DNA of 9,133 nt. It comes from Candidatus Bipolaricaulota bacterium. GTDB lineage: Bacteria > Bipolaricaulota > Bipolaricaulia > UBA7950 > UBA9294. The stretch spans positions 1 to 9,133 of the forward strand of contig RXOA01000007.1 of NCBI GenBank assembly GCA_003979035.1. Reading direction: 5' to 3'. The first letter of the stretch is position 1. The number at the start of each line of letters is the position of its first letter. The notes beneath the pieces were generated by a model. It made no database searches, had not been told where the DNA came from, and saw only the letters and a program-made list of their open reading frames with translations. Shown here in pieces: positions 1-6,440 of the stretch. The position numbers and the translations under genes were made by a program.

Positions 1-1
1 A

Positions 2-877
2 TGCTTCGCGAGCGACGTCGTCGAACGGAAGCCACCTGAAATCTCGATGGAAGGTAGCTTTGGTGCTGCTGGCACCGCACCTGAGTTCTCGGCCGGCACG
101 TGGCTCGAGCTTTCGTTGACGTACGCCGGCTTCGGGCTCGGCAGTCTTACCTCATTCGCCCTCGACCCTGCGCTCTCTGGCGAGCAGCAGTTCCGCGCCT
201 TGTTCGGCTGGGAATGGCTGGAACTGGGAACGATGGTCGAGATCTCGCTCGTTCCCTATGCTTTCCAGACCGGACTCGTGTATCTGGACCTCACCCTTGC
301 CGACGTCGCCGCGGAGGATCCTTTTCCCCGGACGTTCTTCGCCCTGTTGTCGCTGGATCTGTCTTGGTTTCCCGACCTTGCCCCCTCGATCGTGGCCGAC
401 GTACGGACGGCGCTCGGCCCGCTGTCAACCGCCATGATCGGTCGGATCGGCGTCGTACCGTTTGTCTGGCAAGAGAGCTGGTTCGAGGTTGTCGTTTCGT
501 TTCTCGAAACAGCGCTCGGAGACGAGATGCCGACTCTGCTGTCCGGTGACCTCACCGCGCGAATCGGACTTGCCCCCACATTGGAGACAGATCTTACCCT
601 TGCGTTGGGTTGCCAGATCGGGACCCTCACGGCGCAGATGACCACCGAGGTAGCTCTGTATCCGGCGCTCGCTGCCAACCAAGACCTGATCGCGACAATC
701 CTCATCAATGCCTGGGCATTTACCGCATCGACCCGATTCGATCTCCTCCCGTACGGATTCCAGGAGCAGCGGATCGCCGGAACATACTGCGGCGACCACT
801 TCGAGGCGCACGCGGCCCTTGTCTTCAGTCAAACAGCCGTCGTGCTCGATGCCGGATTCGAAGTGACGTTCCCGTAG
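2..877 (+). CDS. Beta-strand-rich, putative outer-membrane barrel-like protein (5'-truncated)
   Basis: The frame is open from base 2 to the TAG at 875-877, so the start lies left of the window. An in-frame ATG at 47 has no convincing ribosome binding site, and the residues before it read like continuing protein. I do not recognise the family. The visible 291 residues are made almost entirely of short amphipathic stretches with alternating hydrophobic residues, typical of beta-strands, and contain very few lysines. A hydrophobic-x-Pro motif recurs about every 29-39 residues: VPYAFQ (bases 251-268), WFPDL, VPFVWQ (455-472), LAPTL, LYPAL and LPYGFQ (746-763). The protein ends in a hydrophobic strand, FEVTFP. 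This suggests a repeated beta-hairpin architecture such as a membrane barrel, which is inference from pattern only. The gene converges on the HAD gene to its right. A secreted beta-sandwich protein is an alternative. Confidence 0.72.
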   Translation, partial: CFASDVVERKPPEISMEGSFGAAGTAPEFSAGTWLELSLTYAGFGLGSLTSFALDPALSGEQQFRALFGWEWLELGTMVEISLVPYAFQTGLVYLDLTLADVAAEDPFPRTFFALLSLDLSWFPDLAPSIVADVRTALGPLSTAMIGRIGVVPFVWQESWFEVVVSFLETALGDEMPTLLSGDLTARIGLAPTLETDLTLALGCQIGTLTAQMTTEVALYPALAANQDLIATILINAWAFTASTRFDLLPYGFQEQRIAGTYCGDHFEAHAALVFSQTAVVLDAGFEVTFP

Positions 878-917
878 GGTCAACCGAACTGAGGCTAGGC
901 CACGAGCAGCTGTTCGA

Positions 918-942
918 CCAAGTGAGACGCGACTCTCCTTGG
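918..942. terminator. Weak hairpin between convergent genes
   Basis: In the 86-base convergent gap, CCAAG (918-922) pairs with CTTGG (938-942) and GAG (924-926) with CTC (933-935), across a small asymmetric internal loop. It could terminate transcription from both sides, but there is no T-run on either strand, so the call is tentative. Confidence 0.25.
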
Positions 943-963
943 CGGAACCGGCTGACCTCCCCC

Positions 964-1641
964 CTACCGAAGCGGGGACAGCGGCTTGCCGGCCTCGAAC
1001 CGTTCGATAATGCCAGGAATCTCGCTGAATCGCCGGGCAACAGCATCGCTTGAGCGGATCAGAGCTTCGTCTTTGGCGTGTACGGCAATCCCCAGCCCGA
1101 CGATGGGCATGACGGGGACATCGTTCATGTGATCTCCGATATAGCAGATTTCTTCCGGCTTCCAGCCTCGTTCCTCGGCAATGCGCAGCAGCACTTCGCG
1201 CTTCTTCCATAGATGAACGAAGGTCTCGCTTGTTCCGGTGAATCTCCCGTCGCGGACATGAAGCCGGTTCGCAACGGCGAAGTCAAGATGGAGGTCATCC
1301 CGGACTCGCTGCGCCACCAGCTCCACGCCCGAGGAGAGCACGCCGGTTGCATAGCGCCGCCGCAGTCGGTCGACGGTCTCCGCAACACCCTCGGCAAGAG
1401 GAGGACGAAAGATCCTCTCGGACACACAACGGACAGACACGCCTTCCAGGAGCCGCGCATCCGCTGCGACCCACGCCGGGTACTCGTCCCTCCGGGGCAA
1501 GTACTCCTTTAGCAATCGATCCGAAGCATCGAGAACGCCGGCAGCGGCAGCGATCGCTCCCCAACTCGATTCGAACGCCACCCCGTGATAGCGAACGAGG
1601 GTTCCGTCGAGATCGAAGATAACCGCTGCCAGACGCGGCAC
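964..1641 (-). CDS. HAD-superfamily phosphatase, phosphoserine-phosphatase-like
   Basis: A 225-residue cytoplasmic hydrolase of the haloacid dehalogenase superfamily. Motif I is FDLDGT at residues 9-14, with D10 the expected phosphoaspartate nucleophile and D12 the acid/base. The motif II region is VLSSG at 101-105, the motif III lysine is K146 or K147, and motif IV is GDHMND at 169-174, which should bind Mg2+. The stretch after motif IV (VGLGIAVHAK) resembles SerB-type enzymes, and residues of about 20-80 would form the C1 cap. The substrate cannot be read from the sequence; phosphoserine or another small phosphomonoester is plausible. I chose the GTG at 1641 because it puts motif I at the N-terminus, has GGAG upstream, and lies one base after the stop of the beta-helix gene. 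The frame extends further upstream, but those residues overlap that gene and do not look like protein. The one-base junction implies translational coupling. Confidence 0.88.
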   Translation of the reverse strand: MPRLAAVIFDLDGTLVRYHGVAFESSWGAIAAAAGVLDASDRLLKEYLPRRDEYPAWVAADARLLEGVSVRCVSERIFRPPLAEGVAETVDRLRRRYATGVLSSGVELVAQRVRDDLHLDFAVANRLHVRDGRFTGTSETFVHLWKKREVLLRIAEERGWKPEEICYIGDHMNDVPVMPIVGLGIAVHAKDEALIRSSDAVARRFSEIPGIIERFEAGKPLSPLR

Positions 1642-1642
1642 G

Positions 1643-3595
1643 TTACAGCTCCGCTCCGAGCCAGTGAAGCATTGCCCCCTCGCCGATTTCCAGGGCCTCG
1701 AGGCTGCCGGCCGGCAGTTCAAGCGCAAACCGGAACATTCCGGAGACGGTGTACCGCCCATCGTGGTTGGCGAGCATCGTCTCGCCTCCGACGTAGGTGC
1801 CGGTCTCGTCGAAGAAGGCTATGTCCAGGTCGAAATCGACCGTTTTCATTGTGAACGCGGTTCCCGTCGGGCCTCCTTGAACGGCCTGTTCGTAGACGAA
1901 CAGCATGCCCGGAGATTGTGCGATCAACTGCGGGGGAAATCCGCGGAAGCCGACGAACCGCTCATGCGTCTCGTCGGCGATCCAGGATCGAAGCAGCAGG
2001 TCTTCGCCTGCGCCGGTCGTCACGCTGAGTTCGGCAAGCTCCATCGTTCCGACAATCCCCAGATGGGTGGAAAGGGCGGCATCCGGATCCGCAAGCGTAA
2101 TCGCGTCGGGCATTGCCGGTGCGTTATCCTCGACTCCCGCCGGCACGATGAGAACCGGCGTATCGCCGATGCCGTCGACATCGGCGTCAAGGCCGTCGTA
2201 GTCTTCCCAAAGGTTCCCGACGCCGTCGTAGCTCCATCGGTTGAGACCGGGATCGTAGATCAGCGTTGAGTCGATCGCGCTGCCAAGGAACGCATTCTCA
2301 TAGAAGACATTTCCCTCTCCGTCCGTAGACAGGCTGGCGTGACGCTGACTGCTGCCGTTGAAGAGATTTCCGCGGAAGACGTTGTTCAGAACGCTGTTCT
2401 GCCCGAACGAGAAGCGGAAGAGGAGTCCGGTCACGCTCTGAGAGATCATATTTTCGGCGACCACATTCCGGCTGCCGTCGACAAGAATTCCGTAGGCGCT
2501 GCCGATGATGCTGTTGGCGCGGACCGTGTTCTCGTTGGCCTGCGTACCCAGCAAGATTCCGGATTCGCTGTCGACAATGGCATTGGTGGTCACCCGGTTG
2601 CCGGTGGCGCGGTCGATGGCGATTCCATACACGGTGTTCTCGTAGTAAACGATGTTGTCGAACACGTCGTTGTTTGTGGATCCGGCGCTGATCTCGATCC
2701 CCGTCGGATTCGCAGCAACGAGGTTGTCGAACACATCGTTGCCATCGGATGCCGAGAGGATCAGGCCATAGTCATTGGCTAGAAGCTGGTTGCGGTGAAT
2801 GCTGTTGCCCGAACAGAGAGCGAGCAGAATGGCCGCATGGTAGTTGTTGCCCAATTCGTTGTCGACAATCTGGTTGTTCTCGGATCGGTACAGGTAGACC
2901 CCATTCCACCCGCCGCGGTACAGGACGTTCCCGGACACGATCGAATCTTGCACGAACATCAGCTGAATGCCGTCTCCGTCGGAGAACACATTGTCGGCGA
3001 TCACCATGTTGCGGCTGCCGACCACATACAAGTTGCTTGTCTCCAATCCACGGATCGTTTCGCCGTTTCGGTTGACCAGATACCGAATCGGAGAGCCGTT
3101 GAGTTCGTTCGACGTATCGATGTCGTGCCGGTACTCGTCGAGGCTTGCGCCGGTCACTTCGATTCCTCGCCGCACCGACTGGATGACGCTCTGACGCATG
3201 ACAACATCATAGGAAGACGCAATTTCGATCCCATTGGCGGTCCCGGACAGGATGCAGCCATCGATCGTCACATTGGAGACGAACCCGAGTCGAATTGCCG
3301 CGCCATCGGGGTCCATCGGTCCTTGAATCGTCACTCCGGTGATCTTCACGTGCGCCGACGTGTTTTCGATCTTCAGGCCGTACCGCGAGCCGGCGGAAAC
3401 CGCGATGTTCCACCCGGAGATGATATACGGATCGCTCGCTGTTCCACTCCCCGCCGTCACCCCGTTCTCCTCGGTGAAGTCAGCGTTCCCAAGGATGACG
3501 ATCGGGCCATGCGCCGCTGTGCCGAATGCCATCAAGGAGAACAACACCGGGAGAGACAATCCGACAACGACCATCGAAACGACGAACTTCCTCAT
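1643..3595 (-). CDS. Secreted right-handed beta-helix (NosD/PbH1-type) protein with C-terminal DUF192 domain
   Basis: A 650-residue protein. The N-terminus (MRKFVVSMVVVGLSLPVLFS...) is a signal peptide, so the product is exported. Residues of about 75-440 carry many PbH1-like coils of the form N-x-[IV]-x-x-N-x-[IV]...GI-x-[IL], as in NosD and carbohydrate-binding/hydrolase (CASH) domains. Residues 458-497 match the usual end of such domains: GNLWEDYDG, an acidic DADVDGIGDTP stretch that may bind Ca2+, and DNAPAM. Residues of about 518-647 match DUF192: ERFVGFRGF, GMLFVY (563-568), FTMK (581-584), LDIAFFD (590-596) and FALELPAG. The role is unknown; a polysaccharide-binding or surface role is plausible from the helix. 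The ATG at 3595 follows AAGGAG by five bases. The gene is the first of a two-gene operon with the HAD phosphatase. Confidence 0.9.
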   Translation of the reverse strand: MRKFVVSMVVVGLSLPVLFSLMAFGTAAHGPIVILGNADFTEENGVTAGSGTASDPYIISGWNIAVSAGSRYGLKIENTSAHVKITGVTIQGPMDPDGAAIRLGFVSNVTIDGCILSGTANGIEIASSYDVVMRQSVIQSVRRGIEVTGASLDEYRHDIDTSNELNGSPIRYLVNRNGETIRGLETSNLYVVGSRNMVIADNVFSDGDGIQLMFVQDSIVSGNVLYRGGWNGVYLYRSENNQIVDNELGNNYHAAILLALCSGNSIHRNQLLANDYGLILSASDGNDVFDNLVAANPTGIEISAGSTNNDVFDNIVYYENTVYGIAIDRATGNRVTTNAIVDSESGILLGTQANENTVRANSIIGSAYGILVDGSRNVVAENMISQSVTGLLFRFSFGQNSVLNNVFRGNLFNGSSQRHASLSTDGEGNVFYENAFLGSAIDSTLIYDPGLNRWSYDGVGNLWEDYDGLDADVDGIGDTPVLIVPAGVEDNAPAMPDAITLADPDAALSTHLGIVGTMELAELSVTTGAGEDLLLRSWIADETHERFVGFRGFPPQLIAQSPGMLFVYEQAVQGGPTGTAFTMKTVDFDLDIAFFDETGTYVGGETMLANHDGRYTVSGMFRFALELPAGSLEALEIGEGAMLHWLGAEL

Positions 3596-3600
3596 GACAA

Positions 3601-3606
3601 CTCCTT
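3601..3606 (-). promoter_or_regulatory. Shine-Dalgarno AAGGAG of the beta-helix gene
   Basis: On the minus strand AAGGAG is followed by the five-base spacer TTGTC and then ATG at 3595. This fixes the start of the beta-helix/DUF192 gene and agrees with the signal peptide beginning there. Confidence 0.85.
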
Positions 3607-3621
3607 AAGAAAGACAATCGA

Positions 3622-3643
3622 GACCAGGATCAAGATCCAGGTC
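3622..3643. promoter_or_regulatory. 22-bp imperfect dyad upstream of the beta-helix gene (candidate operator or leader hairpin)
   Basis: GACCAGGATC (3622-3631), AA, then GATCCAGGTC (3634-3643) form a dyad with one mismatched pair per half-site comparison. It ends 27 bases before the start codon. The next bases repeat the right half-site as AGGTCA/AGGTCA (3639-3650). It could bind a dimeric regulator as DNA or fold as a hairpin in the leader RNA; sequence alone does not separate these. Confidence 0.45.
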
Positions 3644-3716
3644 AAGGTCAACTCCACACAAAACGCCACCACCCGGAATCGCGTGAGACGAAACGGGGAT
3701 CAAGCGGCAATCGGAA

Positions 3717-3725
3717 AGTATAGCA
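3717..3725 (-). promoter_or_regulatory. Extended -10 promoter candidate for the beta-helix/HAD operon
   Basis: The minus strand reads TGC-TATACT, an extended -10 element (TGn plus a near-consensus hexamer), with the hexamer at 3722-3717. No -35 box stands at a 16-18 base spacing, which extended -10 promoters can tolerate. Transcription would start near 3710 and give a leader of roughly 115 bases containing the 22-bp dyad. Confidence 0.4.
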
Positions 3726-3861
3726 GTCCCTCCCCCCACGCGACGAGCCAACGCCCAAACAGTAAGCGCTCGCCGTGGCAACCTCGTGAAGCAGATGTGA
3801 CATTTTGATGAAGAACCAACGGCGGGCGAGGTCCAATCCCTGAGGTGCAGTGCGCAATGCC

Positions 3862-3893
3862 CACGTGTCTCTCCGTCGGCAGTCGCACGTGCG
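3862..3893. promoter_or_regulatory. Pair of CACGTG palindromes
   Basis: CACGTG occurs at 3862-3867 and at 3886-3891, 24 bases apart start to start. The second sits in a perfect 10-bp palindrome, CGCACGTGCG (3884-3893), 35 bases before the DUF4015 gene start. The spacing would place both on roughly the same DNA face only approximately, so an operator role is weak inference. Confidence 0.22.
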
Positions 3894-3928
3894 CGTCACG
3901 GCCTCCGCCTCGCGATAGACTGCACAGC

Positions 3929-4975
3929 ATGCTTAAGTCGGCGACACGCGCACTCCCGGTCCTCTGCGCTCTCCTGATTCTCCTCGGATCGGCCGATCTT
4001 CGCGTCGTTCAGTCTCAGGCGACTCCGAATCCCGTCGCCGGCGAAGGCGGCACACTTAATCCCCACGGGCGAATCGGACTCTATCTGACATCGTACGCAT
4101 TTGCGCGTCCCGATATCGTGGCCGGAATGCTTGCCGCGGCGGAAGAGGGGTGGATCAACGCTGTGGTTGTCAACGCCAAGAACATGCACGGGGAAATCAC
4201 ATTCTCCTCCTCGGTGCCTCTTGCGGCGGATATCCGCGCCAACACCGGCAGGCTCGATCTGGCCGCCGTGGTGTCCGATCTGCACGAGGCGGGTCTGTAC
4301 GTGATTGCGCGTCAGGTGCTGTTCTACGACCCGCTTCTGGCCGACTACCTCGGTCTGGCGGGGCCGTGGGTGCCCCCCGATGATCCGCGAGTCCAGGCGT
4401 ACAATCTTGCCATCGCCGACGAGATCGTGGCCGCCGGTGTCGATGAGATCCAATTCGACTACGTCCGCTACGCCGATGAGGGCGACCTTCAACCGGGCTA
4501 CGACGCACGGTACGACGTGATTGCCGGATTCCTGGAACAAGCGAACGGGCGCATCGATGATCGTGTTGCGATCTCGGTCGACGTATTCGGACGGGTGATG
4601 TGGCCATGGAACGCTCGGCTGATCGACCCAATCGGCCAATCGCTGGAGATGCTCGCCCCGCATGTCGACCTGATCTCGCCGATGCTGTACCCATCGCATT
4701 ACAACGAAGAGGTCTACTTCAACGATCCGTACCGCACGATCGCCGATGCGCTGGCAAGTGGCATGGAGCGTATCGATACGCCCTTCCGGCCGTTCCTTCA
4801 GGCCTTCGACCTGAAACTCCCCGAACGGATGTCGCTTTCCACCTACATCCAGGCTCAGATCCAGGCGGCCGAGGATCTCGGCGCCGACGGTTTCCTCTTC
4901 TGGCATCCGGCGTGCGAATACGACGCCCTGTACGATGCCTTCCGCGCCCGAGCCCGATCCTCAGCCGAGGACTGA
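3929..4975 (+). CDS. Exported putative glycoside hydrolase, DUF4015 type
   Basis: A 348-residue protein with an N-terminal signal peptide (about residues 1-31, ending near VVQSQA), so it acts outside the cytoplasmic membrane. The remainder matches the DUF4015 putative glycosyl-hydrolase family, expected to fold as a TIM barrel: RIGLYLTSYA at 48-57, INAVVVNAKNMHGEITF at 76-92, GLYVIARQVLFYDPLLADY at 122-140, the family hallmark VDEIQFDYVRYA at 171-182, DVFG at 218-221, ISPMLYPSHY at 249-258, and GADGFLFWHP near the C-terminus. The acidic residues in the EIQFDYVR segment are the natural candidates for catalysis. The substrate is unknown; a polysaccharide is likely. The frame opens at 3845, but I chose the ATG at 3929 because the signal peptide starts there; no strong ribosome binding site precedes it. 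It is the first gene of the rightward group and diverges from the beta-helix gene. Confidence 0.87.
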   Translation: MLKSATRALPVLCALLILLGSADLRVVQSQATPNPVAGEGGTLNPHGRIGLYLTSYAFARPDIVAGMLAAAEEGWINAVVVNAKNMHGEITFSSSVPLAADIRANTGRLDLAAVVSDLHEAGLYVIARQVLFYDPLLADYLGLAGPWVPPDDPRVQAYNLAIADEIVAAGVDEIQFDYVRYADEGDLQPGYDARYDVIAGFLEQANGRIDDRVAISVDVFGRVMWPWNARLIDPIGQSLEMLAPHVDLISPMLYPSHYNEEVYFNDPYRTIADALASGMERIDTPFRPFLQAFDLKLPERMSLSTYIQAQIQAAEDLGADGFLFWHPACEYDALYDAFRARARSSAED

Positions 4976-5023
4976 CGTCCGACGCTTGTTGGGGTACGAT
5001 CTCCCGTTGACATCAGCTCGGCG

Positions 5024-5031
5024 AGAGGAGG
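5024..5031 (+). promoter_or_regulatory. Shine-Dalgarno AGAGGAGG deciding a TTG start
   Basis: AGGAGG at 5026-5031 is followed by seven bases and then TTG at 5039. The strength and spacing of this site are the main reason to accept TTG as the start of the methyltransferase gene. There is no in-frame ATG nearby upstream. Confidence 0.75.
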
Positions 5032-5038
5032 CGCGCCG

Positions 5039-6313
5039 TTGTCTCAGTCGGAGGATCGACGCCAAAGCGAGATCGAACACGAATCCGGACGATTCCCGGG
5101 CAACCATGAGCGAACCGAGATCGAGAGCTGGATTCATGACCACACGAACGTCGTGTTCCGTCCTTCGGCCCAAATGCGGTTCGACCGAATGCCGTTTCAA
5201 GCGCCGACCGACCTCGCCGGCGTGTTTCGCCCTCACGATCCGGCCCGCGTCGACGATTGGGGCTCGCTGGCACTGATCTACGCCTACGTGCATGCGCTGG
5301 AAACCAACGGAAAAATCCTTGACATCGGTTCCGGAGACGGATGGCCGGCGCTCCCGCTCGCGCCCTACATGCAGCAGGTCGTGGGCATCGATCCCTCTTC
5401 ACGTCGCACGGAAGTCGCCAACGAGAACCTGAGCCGCTTCGGCTATGACCACGTGACGTTCCGCATCGCCCACGGGGAGGCGCTCCCATTTCGCGATCGC
5501 TCGTTCGACGGCATCGTCGTGGGAACAGCCGTCGAGCAAGCCGAAGATCGGGAAGCGGTCTTGGCTGAGGCGTTCCGAGTGTTGCGTCCCGGCGGCCGTT
5601 TCGTCGCCACATTCGAGAACGTCCTTGCCGCACGGCCAATCGGCTCCGCTTCCGCGCCCCCTCAAACACGGGAACCGCTGGCCGAATCCGTTGACTTGGA
5701 GGAGAAAGCGGCGCTCTCTACTGCCGAGAGCGGAGACTTGATCTATCGTTACAGCGTCCTCTCGCTTCGAACACTACGCGAAACCGAGTATCTCCTTTCG
5801 TTCCGGTTCCGGGGAGAGATTCGGCCTTCGCCGGATTTGGGGACGGCTTCATCCGATCAGCGGGGCGCCAGATCCCTCGCCGATCTCTCGAGCAGTGACG
5901 GCCGGGATCCAATCGGTCATCTGAATCCGGATGCGGATACGCACCCGGGAATCGCGGTTCTTGATGACGTGCTTGCGTCGCCGTTCCTGCAGTCCGTCGT
6001 GGCGGAGGCGTGCACGATCCGCCACTTCACGTCGGAGTCGCTTGTTCAAGCCCTCACCCACACCGGATTTGCCGGCATCTCGGTGCATGGGAGGATCTCA
6101 CGGGCCGTGGGAAGGGTCGCTCGGGATCTCGCCACCCGCGGAATCCTCCCCGAATTGGCCGACCAGTTCCATCCGATCTGCGCTTCGCTTGCCAAGCAAT
6201 GGCCGCTCATCGAAGCGGGGCAAGACCCGGCACCGTTCGTGGTCGCACGGCGACCACCCGGCCGACCCCGGGAGACGCACCGCCGGAGGGGACGTCAGCC
6301 GGAGAAGCGATGA
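5039..6313 (+). CDS. Class I SAM-dependent methyltransferase
   Basis: A 424-residue protein with a Rossmann-type methyltransferase core. Motif I is ILDIGSGDGWP at 93-103, which binds S-adenosylmethionine. The acidic end of strand 2 is VVGIDPS at 114-120. HGEALPF (146-151) and FDGIVVGTAVEQAED (156-170) follow, then FRVLRPGGRFVATFEN at 179-194. A segment at about 200-325 is less conserved in appearance. Residues 330-353 (FTSESLVQALTHTGFAGISVHGR) look like the usual C-terminal portion of the fold. The last 20 or so residues are rich in Arg and Pro. No substrate motif is visible, so I give no specific function. There is no signal peptide, so it is cytoplasmic. The start is TTG at 5039 behind a strong Shine-Dalgarno. 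The gene lies 63 bases after the DUF4015 gene and 127 before tgt, possibly in the same transcript. Confidence 0.85.
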   Translation: MSQSEDRRQSEIEHESGRFPGNHERTEIESWIHDHTNVVFRPSAQMRFDRMPFQAPTDLAGVFRPHDPARVDDWGSLALIYAYVHALETNGKILDIGSGDGWPALPLAPYMQQVVGIDPSSRRTEVANENLSRFGYDHVTFRIAHGEALPFRDRSFDGIVVGTAVEQAEDREAVLAEAFRVLRPGGRFVATFENVLAARPIGSASAPPQTREPLAESVDLEEKAALSTAESGDLIYRYSVLSLRTLRETEYLLSFRFRGEIRPSPDLGTASSDQRGARSLADLSSSDGRDPIGHLNPDADTHPGIAVLDDVLASPFLQSVVAEACTIRHFTSESLVQALTHTGFAGISVHGRISRAVGRVARDLATRGILPELADQFHPICASLAKQWPLIEAGQDPAPFVVARRPPGRPRETHRRRGRQPEKR

Positions 6314-6359
6314 GACGACCGCGACCCCAGAGACCTGTTGAGTTCGGCTCTCCGGGCAG

Positions 6360-6379
6360 ATCCACGCCGCGGCGTGGAT
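6360..6379. promoter_or_regulatory. Perfect 20-bp palindrome upstream of tgt
   Basis: ATCCACGCCG (6360-6369) is followed directly by its exact reverse complement CGGCGTGGAT (6370-6379). As RNA it would form an eight-pair stem closed by a CGCG loop. It sits in the 127-base gap between the methyltransferase and tgt, 61 bases before the chosen tgt start. There is no T-run after it. It may be an operator, a weak terminator or an RNA processing structure. Confidence 0.5.
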
Positions 6380-6440
6380 GAGAGGGCAACCGTCTGCATC
6401 GAATTGCGATCGAAGGAGGATGAGGATCATCACCACAACC

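Larger units (their letters stand above)
3596..3928. other. Divergent intergenic regulatory region
   Basis: These 333 bases separate the divergently transcribed beta-helix and DUF4015 genes. I see no convincing coding sequence. Short open frames on the minus strand (ending near 3648 and 3700) lack protein-like composition. The region holds an extended -10 candidate for the leftward gene, a 22-bp dyad close to its start codon, two CACGTG palindromes nearer the rightward gene, and little else. No good -35/-10 pair is visible for the rightward gene. A GATAGACT element at 3914-3921 lies only 7 bases before its ATG and is a very weak -10 candidate for a leaderless or short-leader transcript. Confidence 0.6.

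Noticed and set aside
1642..1761. Longer N-terminus of the HAD phosphatase starting at 1761
   Set aside because: The extra 40 residues overlap the DUF192 domain coding region and lack protein-like character, and HAD motif I belongs at the very N-terminus.
2795..3808. A 337-codon plus-strand open frame opposite the beta-helix gene
   Set aside because: It reads the complement of repetitive PbH1 coils, giving a Val/Asp/His-rich product with no family resemblance; it is a shadow of the real gene.
3845..3928. Upstream ATG at 3845 as start of the DUF4015 gene
   Set aside because: The 28 extra residues are Cys/Arg/Pro-rich and would bury the signal peptide that begins at the ATG at 3929.
3896..4906. 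A 336-codon minus-strand open frame opposite the DUF4015 gene
   Set aside because: The plus-strand product matches a known family end to end; the antisense product is basic, His-rich and unrecognisable.
4995..5012. TACGAT (4995-5000) and TTGACA (5007-5012) as a promoter for the methyltransferase gene
   Set aside because: TACGAT has no -35 partner at proper spacing and TTGACA has no -10 partner 16-18 bases downstream.
6378..6440. Upstream ATG at 6378 as start of tgt
   Set aside because: It lies at the edge of the palindrome with no Shine-Dalgarno, and the added residues do not match the family N-terminus.
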